Source of the DNA: Chitinophaga alhagiae
GTDB taxonomy: Bacteria; Bacteroidota; Bacteroidia; Chitinophagales; Chitinophagaceae
Assembly: GCF_003568665.1 (NCBI RefSeq)
Contig: NZ_QXMH01000005.1
Location: forward strand, 1 to 64,000
Length of the DNA stretch: 64,000 nucleotides
Reading direction: 5' to 3'
The notes below the pieces were generated by a model. It saw nothing but the letters and a program-made list of their open reading frames with translations. It had not been told where the DNA came from and did no database searches. Within the stretch, counting starts at the first letter, position 1, and the number at the start of each line of letters is the position of its first letter. This document shows, in pieces, positions 17,000-24,857 of this stretch. The position numbers and the translations under genes are program-made.

Positions 17000-18982
17000 A
17001 TGCCGCTGAACAAACTCAACCGCTGCCTGACGGCCTGCCTGCTGCTTGCAGGCAGCGCCGCGGCGCAGCACAAGAACAACGGGGACACCCTGCGGGAAGT
17101 AACGGTCATTTCAATGAAGGCCCCGCTGGTCATCAATACTTCACACCCCGTGCAGGTGCTGGCGGGAGAGGAGCTGCAAAAGCTGAACAGCCTCTCCGTG
17201 GCCGATGCGCTGCGCTTTTTCTCCGGCGTGCAGCTGAAAGACTATGGCGGCATCGGCGGCCTTAAAACCATCAACGTGCGCAGCATGGGCACTCATCACA
17301 CCGCCGTGTTTTACGACGGGCTGCAGCTGGGCAACGCGCAGAACGGGCAGGTAGACCTGGGCAAGTTCTCGCTGGACAATATAGACACCCTCAGCCTCTA
17401 CAGCGGCCAGCACAACAATATCTTTCAGCCGGCCCGGGGCTTTGCGTCCGCCAGCTCGCTCTACATAGAAAGCCGCCGCCCCCGCTTTGCGGAAGGGGAG
17501 CGTACGCATGGCAAGGTAAGCGTCAAAACAGGTTCTTTCGGTTTGATCAACCCCGCCATTTTATGGCAGCAAAAAATTTCCGAACGCGTAAGCGCCAGCG
17601 TAAGCGGTGAGCTGACGCATGCGCACGGCCGCTACAGGTACCGTTATACCAATGGCGTATATGATACCACCGCTACCCGCAAGAATGCCGATGTACAGGC
17701 CTGGCGGCTGGAAGCAGCGCTCCATGGCCGCTTTAAGGACAGCAGCCAGTGGGCGGTGAAAGCCTATGCCTACCGCTCCGCCCGGGGCCTGCCCGGCGCT
17801 ATTGTAGCCAATCACTTCGAGTACAGCCAGCGTTTGCAAGACCGGGACATGTTCCTGCAAACCTCCTGGAACAAACGTTTCTCCTCCCGCTATTCCCTTG
17901 CCCTGCGCGCCAAGTACACCCATCTCTTCACCCGTTACCAGGACCCGGAGTACAACAACGAAGCGGGCTTCCTGGACAACCGCTACACCCAGCAGGAGGG
18001 ATACCTTTCGCTGGCGCACCAGTACCATCTCAAACCCTGGTGGGAGGCCGTGCTGAGTGCAGACGTGGTCCTCAATACCCTGGATGCCAACATCTACCGC
18101 TTTGCGTACCCTACCCGGTATACCGGCCTGGCCGCGCTGGCCACCCGCATCCACTTTTCCCGCCTTGAGCTGCAGGCCAGCGCCCTGGGCACCATGGTGG
18201 ATGAAACGGTAAAGTTCTTCACCGGCGCCGGCAGCAAACGGGAACTGACGCCTTCCGTGTCTGCCTCCTGGCAGCCCTTTGCCCGGGAAAACTTCCGGCT
18301 GCGGGCGTTCTACAAGAACATCTTCCGCATGCCTACTTTTAATGACCTGTACTACACTTTCATCGGCAATACCAACCTGCGGCCGGAGTACACGCACCAG
18401 TATAATATCGGCCTCAGTTACAGCAAAAACTTCGCTGGCCCGCTGGCATATGTTGCCGCTCAGGCAGATGCCTATTACAATGCCGTGAAAGATAAAATTG
18501 TGGCCGTACCGGCGGCCAATCTCTTCCGGTGGACGATGATGAACCTGGACCGTGTAGGCGTTCACGGTATAGACGCCAACATCCGCGCTGGCTGGCAGCT
18601 CTTTACGGCTGTTTACTGGAATTTCGGTATCAACTATACCTGGCAGCAGGCGCAAGACCTGACACCCAACGGTTACAACTACGGCCACCAGATCCCTTAC
18701 ACGCCCTGGCATAGCGGCTCTTTCACCACGGGCATTACGTACAGGAGCTGGGACCTGCATTACAGTTTTATTTACACTGGAGAGCGGTACTCGCAGAAAA
18801 CCAACATTCCCGTGAATTATATAGAACCCTGGTATACCAGCGATGTATCCCTGCACTACAAATACAAGGCGTTCGGCGTTTCTGCTGAAGTGAATAACCT
18901 GCTCAACCAGTATTACGATGTGGTACTCAACTTCCCCATGCCGGGAAGGAACTACCGTTTTTCGTTCAACTACAGTTTTTGA
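17000..18982 (+). CDS. btuB: BtuB-like TonB-dependent outer-membrane receptor
   Basis: 660 aa. Signal peptide 1-22. Plug domain about 35-160 (VQVLAGEELQKLNSLSVADA, then KTINVRSMGTHHTAVFYDG). A 22-strand barrel follows with TonB-receptor repeats such as NTNLRPEYTHQYNIGLSY and NNLLNQYYDVVLNFPMPGRN, ending in the outer-membrane insertion residue Phe. There is no N-terminal CarboxypepD domain, so it is of BtuB rather than SusC type. Under the cobalamin riboswitch, with lipoprotein genes 3 nt upstream and 1 nt downstream, it most likely imports cobalamin with TonB energy. BtuCDF inner-membrane genes are not in the window. Confidence 0.92.
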   Translation: MPLNKLNRCLTACLLLAGSAAAQHKNNGDTLREVTVISMKAPLVINTSHPVQVLAGEELQKLNSLSVADALRFFSGVQLKDYGGIGGLKTINVRSMGTHHTAVFYDGLQLGNAQNGQVDLGKFSLDNIDTLSLYSGQHNNIFQPARGFASASSLYIESRRPRFAEGERTHGKVSVKTGSFGLINPAILWQQKISERVSASVSGELTHAHGRYRYRYTNGVYDTTATRKNADVQAWRLEAALHGRFKDSSQWAVKAYAYRSARGLPGAIVANHFEYSQRLQDRDMFLQTSWNKRFSSRYSLALRAKYTHLFTRYQDPEYNNEAGFLDNRYTQQEGYLSLAHQYHLKPWWEAVLSADVVLNTLDANIYRFAYPTRYTGLAALATRIHFSRLELQASALGTMVDETVKFFTGAGSKRELTPSVSASWQPFARENFRLRAFYKNIFRMPTFNDLYYTFIGNTNLRPEYTHQYNIGLSYSKNFAGPLAYVAAQADAYYNAVKDKIVAVPAANLFRWTMMNLDRVGVHGIDANIRAGWQLFTAVYWNFGINYTWQQAQDLTPNGYNYGHQIPYTPWHSGSFTTGITYRSWDLHYSFIYTGERYSQKTNIPVNYIEPWYTSDVSLHYKYKAFGVSAEVNNLLNQYYDVVLNFPMPGRNYRFSFNYSF

Positions 18983-18983
18983 T

Positions 18984-20090
18984 ATGATGTACAGAGTATT
19001 GATAGCGATGTGCCTGTTGGCCGCCTGCAGAAAAGGCATTGTGATTCCCCGGGTGGAAGCGGAAATGATACCCGGCTTTCAGCGCGCCGCCCCGCCGGGA
19101 GCCGCCACTGCCGGCCTGTACCTGCTGAACGAAGGGAATATGAACATGAACAAGGCCTCGCTGGATTACCTCGACCTGCAGACCGGCCGCTACAACCGCC
19201 GCGTGTTTACCGCCTATAACCCGGAAGTAACAAAGGGGCTGGGAGATGTAGGGAACTATATAGCCATTTACGGCTCGCTAATGTACATCGTGGTCAACAA
19301 CTCCAACAAGGTAGAAGTGGTAGACGCCGCTACCTGCCGCCGCATCAAACAGCTGAACGTGAACCAGTGCCGCTATGTGGACTTCTATAAAAATAAAGCC
19401 TACATCACCTCTAACGATGGTTTTGTGGCCGTAGTGGATACGGCAACGCTGGATATTGTGAACCGGATAAGAACGGGGCGCAACCCGGAACAGCTGGTGG
19501 TGGCGGGAGACAAGCTGTATGTAGCCAATTCAGGCGGGTACAGTCCACCGAACTATGAAAAAACCGTTTCTGTCATTGACCTGCGTACGGAGCAGGAGAT
19601 CAAACGCATAGAGGCCGGCATCAACCTGCACCGCATGGCGCTGGACGCGTATGGCGACCTGTACGTGACCTCCCGCGGGGATTATTACACCATACCGTCA
19701 CGCATATACGTAATTGACACCCGAACGGACGTGGTGAAACAAACGCTGAACATAGCGGCCAGCAACCTCTTCATTCACAAAGACCTGGCTTACATCTACA
19801 GCGTGGAGTGGAGCTACCTCACCGGCAGCAATACCATCAGCTATACCTTGCTGAATGTGAAGGACGAAACGAAGCTGGACCGGAATTTTATTGCGGACGG
19901 CACGGAAAAGCAGATCAAGATACCCTACGGCATTGCCGTAGACCCTGATACGGACGATGTATATGTGACCGACGCGAAAGACTATGTAACGCCCGGTACC
20001 CTGCATTGCTATGATAAAACAGGTACACGCAAATGGTCTGTTTTGACCGGGGACATACCTGCCCATTTTGTATTTCTGAAAAACAATTAA
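18984..20090 (+). CDS. YncE/YVTN beta-propeller lipoprotein, BtuG-like
   Basis: 368 aa from the ATG at 18984, one base after the receptor stop. This start gives a short lipoprotein signal with Cys at 16 (LLAACRKG). The mature part is a seven-blade-type propeller with regular blades (LYIVVNNSNKVEVVDAATC, YITSNDGFVAVVDTATLDI, LYVANSGGYSPPNYEKTVSV, YVTSRGDYYTIPSRIYVIDT). B12-binding BtuG of Bacteroides is a lipidated propeller encoded next to btuB, so this is the better BtuG candidate of the two in the operon. No B12-contact residues can be verified from sequence alone. Confidence 0.85.
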   Translation: MMYRVLIAMCLLAACRKGIVIPRVEAEMIPGFQRAAPPGAATAGLYLLNEGNMNMNKASLDYLDLQTGRYNRRVFTAYNPEVTKGLGDVGNYIAIYGSLMYIVVNNSNKVEVVDAATCRRIKQLNVNQCRYVDFYKNKAYITSNDGFVAVVDTATLDIVNRIRTGRNPEQLVVAGDKLYVANSGGYSPPNYEKTVSVIDLRTEQEIKRIEAGINLHRMALDAYGDLYVTSRGDYYTIPSRIYVIDTRTDVVKQTLNIAASNLFIHKDLAYIYSVEWSYLTGSNTISYTLLNVKDETKLDRNFIADGTEKQIKIPYGIAVDPDTDDVYVTDAKDYVTPGTLHCYDKTGTRKWSVLTGDIPAHFVFLKNN

Positions 20091-20093
20091 GAT

Positions 20094-21065
20094 ATGACAA
20101 CACGTACCATGCAGCAGCGCATGCTGGCCCTTGCCCTGGCAACAGGGTTGTATGCCTGCTCCAAAAAAGACGGCCCCGCTCCGCAGCCGGACTATTTCCG
20201 TCCGGCCACAGACACCAGCAAACCATTCATTGCCAAAGTATTTGACTACCTGCCCGCGCCGGGCCAGTTCGTGAACAGCGGCGGCACCGGCACCCCGGCG
20301 GGCGCGCAGGCGCTGGTGGGCGGGAACAGCGCCTTGCTGTCCCTGGGCGGTTACGGCGGCAATGTGGTATTCGGCTTTGACCATTCCATTGAGAACAAGG
20401 CCGGCCACGACCTCGGCATTTACGGCAACCCGCTGGTGAACAAAGACCAGGAATGGTCAGAACCGGGCATCGTAATGGTGATGCAAGACCTCAACGGCAA
20501 CGGCCTGCCGGATGATGACGCCTGGTACGAGCTGGCGGGCAGCGAATACCCCAAGGCAGCAACCGTCAAAAAATACCGCATCGTTTATCATAACCCGAAG
20601 AACCTGACAGATGATGTGCGCTGGACGGACAACCAGGGCCAAACCGGCTATGTGCTCCGCAATATGTTCCACAACCAGTCCTATTACCCCGCCTGGGCCG
20701 CCAACCAGGACTCGCTGGTGTTTGAAGGCACCCTGCTCGTCAATACCCTGATGCAGGCCTATGACCCTGTTTACGGCATTGGCCTCATTACCAACAAACC
20801 GATGGAATGGGGGTATGCGGACAATGGTTCCGCCATCTTCCTGCAGGCGCGGGAGGAAGCAGGCCGCGGGTATAACAAGTTTGACCTGGACTGGGCGGTA
20901 GACGGGGAAGGGAAACGGGTAACCCTGGCCTACATCGATTTTGTGAAGGTATACACCGGGCAGAACAGCAACGGAGACCCCGGCGCCGACCCGGACAATC
21001 CCAACCGCATGCTGGGCGAGATCTCCACGGAGGTATCCGGCGCAATGGACCTGCATATTAAATAG
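20094..21065 (+). CDS. Surface lipoprotein of the B12 operon (unknown function)
   Basis: 323 aa. Lipoprotein signal with Cys at about 22 (GLYACSKKD). Beta-rich; contains VVFGFDHSIENKAGHDLGIY, SEPGIVMVMQDLNGNGLPDD with an EF-hand-like calcium loop (DLNGNGLPDDD) and WYELAGSEYPK. I recall this pattern in Bacteroidota cell-surface proteins placed beside B12 receptors, but no named domain was identified. Last gene of the operon, 3 nt after the propeller gene, followed by a terminator. Probably works with BtuB/BtuG in surface capture or docking. Confidence 0.75.
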   Translation: MTTRTMQQRMLALALATGLYACSKKDGPAPQPDYFRPATDTSKPFIAKVFDYLPAPGQFVNSGGTGTPAGAQALVGGNSALLSLGGYGGNVVFGFDHSIENKAGHDLGIYGNPLVNKDQEWSEPGIVMVMQDLNGNGLPDDDAWYELAGSEYPKAATVKKYRIVYHNPKNLTDDVRWTDNQGQTGYVLRNMFHNQSYYPAWAANQDSLVFEGTLLVNTLMQAYDPVYGIGLITNKPMEWGYADNGSAIFLQAREEAGRGYNKFDLDWAVDGEGKRVTLAYIDFVKVYTGQNSNGDPGADPDNPNRMLGEISTEVSGAMDLHIK

Positions 21066-21173
21066 ACCGGGCGTTTACGGCGTTATGTTGGCCAACGGTT
21101 CCCGGTTAACTGCCGGGGCCGGTGTATGGAGGGCACACGGCAGGCGCCACCGTGGCAGCGCCATATCTGGTAA

Positions 21174-21213
21174 AAAACAGGATGCCCGGTACTTTTCCGG
21201 CATCCTGTTTTTA
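21174..21213 (+). terminator. Terminator of the B12 operon
   Basis: 13-bp perfect stem (21174-21186 with 21199-21211) flanked by A run and T run, so it could work in both directions. Only plus-strand genes surround it. Confidence 0.85.
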
Positions 21214-21230
21214 CATGCCCCATAATTGCC

Positions 21231-21238
21231 TATTTTTG
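21231..21238 (+). promoter_or_regulatory. Bacteroidota -7 element of the MscS gene
   Basis: TATTTTTG (TAnnTTTG), 26 nt before the chosen ATG at 21265. This argues against a longer protein starting at the upstream TTG, which would lie within the promoter. Confidence 0.45.
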
Positions 21239-21264
21239 CGCGAAAGGCTAAAACGCGAAAACCC

Positions 21265-22170
21265 ATGGTAATAGATCAGGCTACATACAATAAAAAGAAG
21301 TTCCGGAAGGAAATACTGGTGTTTGTGGTCAAACTGGTGGTGTACCTGGCCGTATTGATGTTCAACTTTTCAAGTCATGACTGGTTCGAAAAGTACAAAT
21401 GGCTGGGCCGCGCCACCAACGCGCTGTCTCTCTTCCTGGGGGCCAACCTGCTTATTTCCATCGGCTGGATCGTGATGATCTCCTGGTACCTCAGCAAACA
21501 CCGGCTGCAGCGCCTCACGCGGGATAATTTTGTGCTGGGCATCAACCGTATCTCTTCCGTGCTGAACACGGTGATGTTCCTGGTGGCCCTGCTCACGCTC
21601 TTCGGCGCCAACATCAAAGACCTCTTTTTCAGCCTCAGCATTGCCGCGGCGGCCTTTGCCCTGCTGTCCAAAGAATACATCGCCAACATGATCAACGGCC
21701 TCATCATCATGTTCTCAGACCAGCTTTCCCTGGGTGACCAGATCAGGGTGGGAGAGTACCGCGGCAAGGTGCTGGACATTACGCTGGTTAACGTGGTGCT
21801 GCAGAACGATGATGATGATATTGTGCTGATACCCAACTCCGTGATCTTCTCCACCATGGTGCTGAACCAGAGCAAGCAGAACATCAAGAAGCTGACCATA
21901 GAGTTTGAGCTGGACCTTAAGTACCAGTCTTCCCCTGACCAGCTGGAGCAGGAGCTGAAAAGCGTGTTGCGCCCCTTTGCCGGCAACATCACGGAGAACA
22001 GCTTTTCCCTTAAAATACTCGAGATCAAAAAAGACCTGGTGCACTACAAGGTGCAGTTCCTCATACCCCGGCCAGACAAGGAAACCGAGCGCCGCATGCG
22101 CCGTATGCTGATCAACACCATCCTCTCTTTTTCAGGGCGCGAGGTAAATGCCGCTGAAAACGATGCCTGA
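21265..22170 (+). CDS. MscS-family mechanosensitive ion channel
   Basis: 301 aa. Three hydrophobic segments precede the pore helix (about 15-35, 53-75, 97-117). TM3/pore is LFFSLSIAAAAFALLSKEYI. The MscS beta domain follows with the family signature DIVLIPNSVIFSTMVLN (about 185-201). The C-terminal domain is short. It forms a small-conductance channel that releases osmolytes on hypo-osmotic shock. The start is set at 21265 because a -7 promoter element lies just upstream. Confidence 0.9.
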   Translation: MVIDQATYNKKKFRKEILVFVVKLVVYLAVLMFNFSSHDWFEKYKWLGRATNALSLFLGANLLISIGWIVMISWYLSKHRLQRLTRDNFVLGINRISSVLNTVMFLVALLTLFGANIKDLFFSLSIAAAAFALLSKEYIANMINGLIIMFSDQLSLGDQIRVGEYRGKVLDITLVNVVLQNDDDDIVLIPNSVIFSTMVLNQSKQNIKKLTIEFELDLKYQSSPDQLEQELKSVLRPFAGNITENSFSLKILEIKKDLVHYKVQFLIPRPDKETERRMRRMLINTILSFSGREVNAAENDA

Positions 22171-22208
22171 TCTCAACATCTTGTATTATATTACCGCCCA
22201 AAAAAAAC

Positions 22209-22754
22209 ATGGAAGAACTGACAGCAGGCGTAGGCTCCCGTGTGCAGCACGCGCGTTACGGCCCGGGCGTAATCATTGGCGTAAAGTACGCCCAGTATGT
22301 GATCACTTTTATTAACCAGGGCGTGGTGGAAGTAGATAAAACAGATCCCCTCTTTGAGATTTTGTACGCGGAGAACGAAACGGTGGAAGTAGAGACCGTG
22401 TCTGCCGTGGAAACCTCCCTGCTGAAAATACTGCGCCTCTGGGGCGGCATTACCGAAGTAGTGCCCCTGGGAGAGCGCTGGGCGGGCGGTACCCTGTTGA
22501 TGCAGCCCAAAGACCCTTCCCTCAAGGCCAAGGAAGTGCCGGTAGAAGTTTTTTTCCATAAAATAGTAATGGTGCGTGACCGCCTCCGGGTGCTGGAGCA
22601 GCAGATCAACGCCCACAAGCTGCTGAGTGACGAAGACAAGGTGAACATGCAGCAGTACATCACCCGCATCTACGGCTCCCTCACTACCTTCAACGTATTG
22701 TTCCGCGAAAAAGAGCACTGGTTTACAGGCGAAAAGGGCGGAAAGGATGAATAG
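22209..22754 (+). CDS. Conserved unknown protein with Tudor/KOW-like N-terminus
   Basis: 181 aa, soluble. Residues 7-40 read VGSRVQHARYGPGVIIGVKY followed by a beta strand and Gly turn. This is the RVxHxxFGxG pattern of the small Tudor-like domain at the C-terminus of UvrD/PcrA helicases and of KOW-type domains. The rest is mixed alpha/beta ending in a charged helical segment. Function is unknown; a nucleic-acid or RNA-polymerase contact is a guess from the pattern. Sits alone between the MscS and YccA-like genes. Confidence 0.75.
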   Translation: MEELTAGVGSRVQHARYGPGVIIGVKYAQYVITFINQGVVEVDKTDPLFEILYAENETVEVETVSAVETSLLKILRLWGGITEVVPLGERWAGGTLLMQPKDPSLKAKEVPVEVFFHKIVMVRDRLRVLEQQINAHKLLSDEDKVNMQQYITRIYGSLTTFNVLFREKEHWFTGEKGGKDE

Positions 22755-22777
22755 ACGGCCCTTTGGGGAAAATAATG

Positions 22778-22785
22778 TATATTTG
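22778..22785 (+). promoter_or_regulatory. Bacteroidota -7 element of the YccA-like gene
   Basis: TATATTTG, 26 nt before the ATG. A TTTG lies at 22762 but the 12-nt spacing is too short for a standard -33 element. Confidence 0.4.
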
Positions 22786-22811
22786 AAAGAATCAACAAAA
22801 CAGAACGAAAT

Positions 22812-23555
22812 ATGGCATTAATTGAATCGAAAAACCCTGTACTGAGTGAAAAAACATTCCAGGAAGCGTCCCGCATGCAATACAGTGAGGCCATGACGCT
22901 GAATGGAACTGTTGGTAAAATGGCGTTCCTGCTGGCATTGGTACTGGCCTCCGCGGTATATTCCTGGGGCGCTTTTGCAAGAGGCGAGAACGTGATGCCC
23001 TACATGATAGGTGGTGCAATTGGCGGCCTGGTGCTGGCGCTGGTTATTTCCTTCAAAAAAGAATGGGCCGCTTACCTGGCGCCCGCCTACGCCCTGGCAA
23101 AAGGCCTTTTGCTGGGTGCTATTTCCGCTTATTACGCCAGCCGTTGGGATGGTATTGTGCTGCAGGCCGTGGGCCTCACCATTGCCACTTTCATTGGCAT
23201 GCTGGTACTATACCGCGCCCGCATCATCCGCGCTACTGAAAGGTTCAAATCCGTGATGTTTGCCGCGGTGGCGGGTATTGCCATCTTTTACCTGATCGCC
23301 TTTGTACTGGGCTTCTTCAATATCAGCATTCCCTTCCTGCACGAAGGCAGCCTCATAGGCATCGGCTTTTCCGTGGTGGTAACCGCCATTGCCGCGCTGA
23401 TGCTGATCATTGATTTTGACATGATCGAGAACGGCATTACGCAAGGCGCGCCCAAATACTTTGAGTGGTACGCTTCTTTTGCCCTGCTGGTAACGCTGAT
23501 ATGGCTCTACCTCGAAATTCTGCGCCTGCTGTCCAAGATCAACAGCAACCGCTAG
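22812..23555 (+). CDS. Bax inhibitor-1 / YccA-family membrane protein
   Basis: 247 aa with seven hydrophobic helices and the family's hydrophilic N-terminus. Typical pieces are MALIESKNPVLSEKTFQEAS, the first helix MAFLLALVLASAVYSWGAF and the C-terminal IDFDMIENGITQGAPKYFEWY, which holds the paired acidic residues found in TMBIM proteins. Inner-membrane protein; bacterial members modulate FtsH or leak calcium, exact role here unknown. Followed by a terminator. Confidence 0.9.
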   Translation: MALIESKNPVLSEKTFQEASRMQYSEAMTLNGTVGKMAFLLALVLASAVYSWGAFARGENVMPYMIGGAIGGLVLALVISFKKEWAAYLAPAYALAKGLLLGAISAYYASRWDGIVLQAVGLTIATFIGMLVLYRARIIRATERFKSVMFAAVAGIAIFYLIAFVLGFFNISIPFLHEGSLIGIGFSVVVTAIAALMLIIDFDMIENGITQGAPKYFEWYASFALLVTLIWLYLEILRLLSKINSNR

Positions 23556-23582
23556 TACATATTTACTTGATGCAATGAAGTC

Positions 23583-23611
23583 CCGGTGGCCCTGCCGCCG
23601 GGCTTTTTTTT
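23583..23611 (+). terminator. Terminator after the YccA-like gene
   Basis: 9-bp GC-rich stem with one G-U pair, 3-nt loop and run of eight T. Confidence 0.85.
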
Positions 23612-23716
23612 GGAGTGAAAGCGGTGCTGCCATGATGCGGGCACACCGTTCCTGCTGGCTGTTTTTGGAGCGAAAGTGGTGCTGCCATAATGCGGGCACA
23701 CCGTTCCTGTTGGCTG
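23607..23716. repeat. Two-copy 55-bp tandem repeat at a convergent junction
   Basis: Copies 23607-23661 and 23662-23716 differ at about four positions, all transitions. The array starts inside the T run of the YccA terminator and ends just before the stop of the minus-strand gene at 23730. Unlike the other arrays in this window, no clear copy of a gene tail is visible in the unit. Confidence 0.85.
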
Positions 23717-23729
23717 TGAGAGAAGCGTT

Positions 23730-24275
23730 TTATCCCTGTCCGGGCTGCTGTTCTCCACCCGCGTGTGGCCCCGGCTGCAACGTGGCCGCATCGCACCGGG
23801 CCGCAATCACCTTCCAGGCCTCCCGGTTCCAGCGGAAGTGCAGGTCTGTACGGTTCACCAGCCGGCGGTGCCGGGCGGGGGAGTAGGCGCTGCGGGTAGA
23901 CACAAAAATGGTGCGGCCCTGGCAGTGCTGCTCCGGCAGTTCGCCCCCGGCGGCATATTCTTCAAATACCTCCCCGTTTTTTACATAATACACCCCGGCG
24001 GCCTGTATCTCGTGCCATTCAAACTGCAGCTGCCGGAAAGGGCTGGAATAACGGATGCCCTTTTCGTCAAGGCTTACCACCGTGCGGTTGCGCACCAGCC
24101 GGATGGCCAGGGTGCAGCACAGCAGGGCGGCGGCCAGTACCATCAGCCAGGTGAGGCGCATGGCAATGCCCGCCGCCAGCAGGGGGAAAGATATGATAAG
24201 GCCGGGAACACGGAAGAATCTGCCCAGCGGCGTTTTGCTGCCGCGGGTCTTGAAGGTACGGGTCTTAGTGGTCAT
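23730..24275 (-). CDS. Small membrane protein with PH-like domain (unknown)
   Basis: 181 aa from the ATG at 24275. Longer in-frame starts were rejected because they would begin within or before the terminator of the preceding gene. Basic N-terminus, then a hydrophobic hairpin (about residues 20-58, LIISFPLLAAGIAMRLTWLM and on). A soluble domain follows with RTVVSLDEKGIRYSSPF and FEWHEIQAAGVYY, the pattern of bacterial PH-like (YdbS/DUF304-type) domains. A role in the envelope is likely; nothing more specific can be said. Confidence 0.65.
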   Translation of the reverse strand: MTTKTRTFKTRGSKTPLGRFFRVPGLIISFPLLAAGIAMRLTWLMVLAAALLCCTLAIRLVRNRTVVSLDEKGIRYSSPFRQLQFEWHEIQAAGVYYVKNGEVFEEYAAGGELPEQHCQGRTIFVSTRSAYSPARHRRLVNRTDLHFRWNREAWKVIAARCDAATLQPGPHAGGEQQPGQG

Positions 24276-24293
24276 TGGAGAAAGCCTGTTCAT

Positions 24294-24324
24294 AAAAAAA
24301 TGCGGCGCAGGGAAGGGCGCCGCA
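24294..24324 (-). terminator. Terminator of the 84-aa gene
   Basis: 8-bp GC stem (24301-24308 with 24317-24324) followed on the minus strand by seven T (plus-strand A 24294-24300). Confidence 0.8.
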
Positions 24325-24349
24325 ATATCAGTAGGTGTAGTGTATCCGG

Positions 24350-24604
24350 TTAATTTTCGAGGTCTTCGCCCCTCAGAGTGCATTCGATCTGGCGTTTCAC
24401 GGGCGCGCTGAAACCATGCAGCTCAATGTTGGGCTGCTCGTCCAGGCAGATCCGTATCCTGCCGTTCTCATGCATCAAAACGTCGTGAATAGGTTCCAGG
24501 AGGGCAAAAAGCATTCGTTTTCCACTTTCAGCAATCTGGTTCATGATGGTATCTTCCAGATGGAAGAACTCCCGGTTTTTGTAAGAATAGGATACTTGTA
24601 CCAT
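24350..24604 (-). CDS. Hypothetical protein, 84 aa
   Basis: Small soluble protein without recognised domain. It contains REFFHLEDTIMNQIAESGKR and a C-terminal VKRQIECTLRGEDLEN. It has its own terminator and a good A/T-rich upstream region, and its composition fits the chromosome, so it looks like a real gene. It lies divergent from the DPP IV gene, and the AT-rich stretch 24605-24857 should hold both promoters. Confidence 0.6.
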   Translation of the reverse strand: MVQVSYSYKNREFFHLEDTIMNQIAESGKRMLFALLEPIHDVLMHENGRIRICLDEQPNIELHGFSAPVKRQIECTLRGEDLEN

Positions 24605-24857
24605 TTTTTTAGTTTTTCAATAGGACTTCTATACGCCCATAAAAATACGCATTTTTATAAATTGTCAAAATTTATTATGAATAAATTATTTAAAGACCTC
24701 TAAATACGTAATTCAGCTTTTGTAATAATCCCGTTCCGCCCTTTACAGATCAAACTATGGGCCAGATTGCCGCCGCCCCGCCACTTAACATTTTCCTTTT
24801 CGGGGATTGGTTTAATTTCCCTTATTTTACTCATTCACCATTATTTTCCGTCTTTAT
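24605..24857. promoter_or_regulatory. AT-rich divergent intergenic region
   Basis: 253 bp between divergent genes, markedly AT-rich around 24640-24710. It likely carries promoters for both the 84-aa gene and DPP IV. No exact TAnnTTTG pair with a -33 box was found. Confidence 0.4.

Noticed and set aside
17561..19039. 492-codon frame antisense to the BtuB-like gene
   Set aside because: Mirror of a highly biased coding strand; content is low-complexity Val/Gly/Arg.
21226..21264. Upstream TTG start for the MscS channel
   Set aside because: It lies in the promoter area (TATTTTTG at 21231) and adds a non-conserved 13-residue extension.
23607..23716. Direct repeats considered as a CRISPR array
   Set aside because: Copies are directly adjacent with no unique spacers, and no cas genes are near; the same holds for the 29.2, 35.7 and 58.6 kb arrays.
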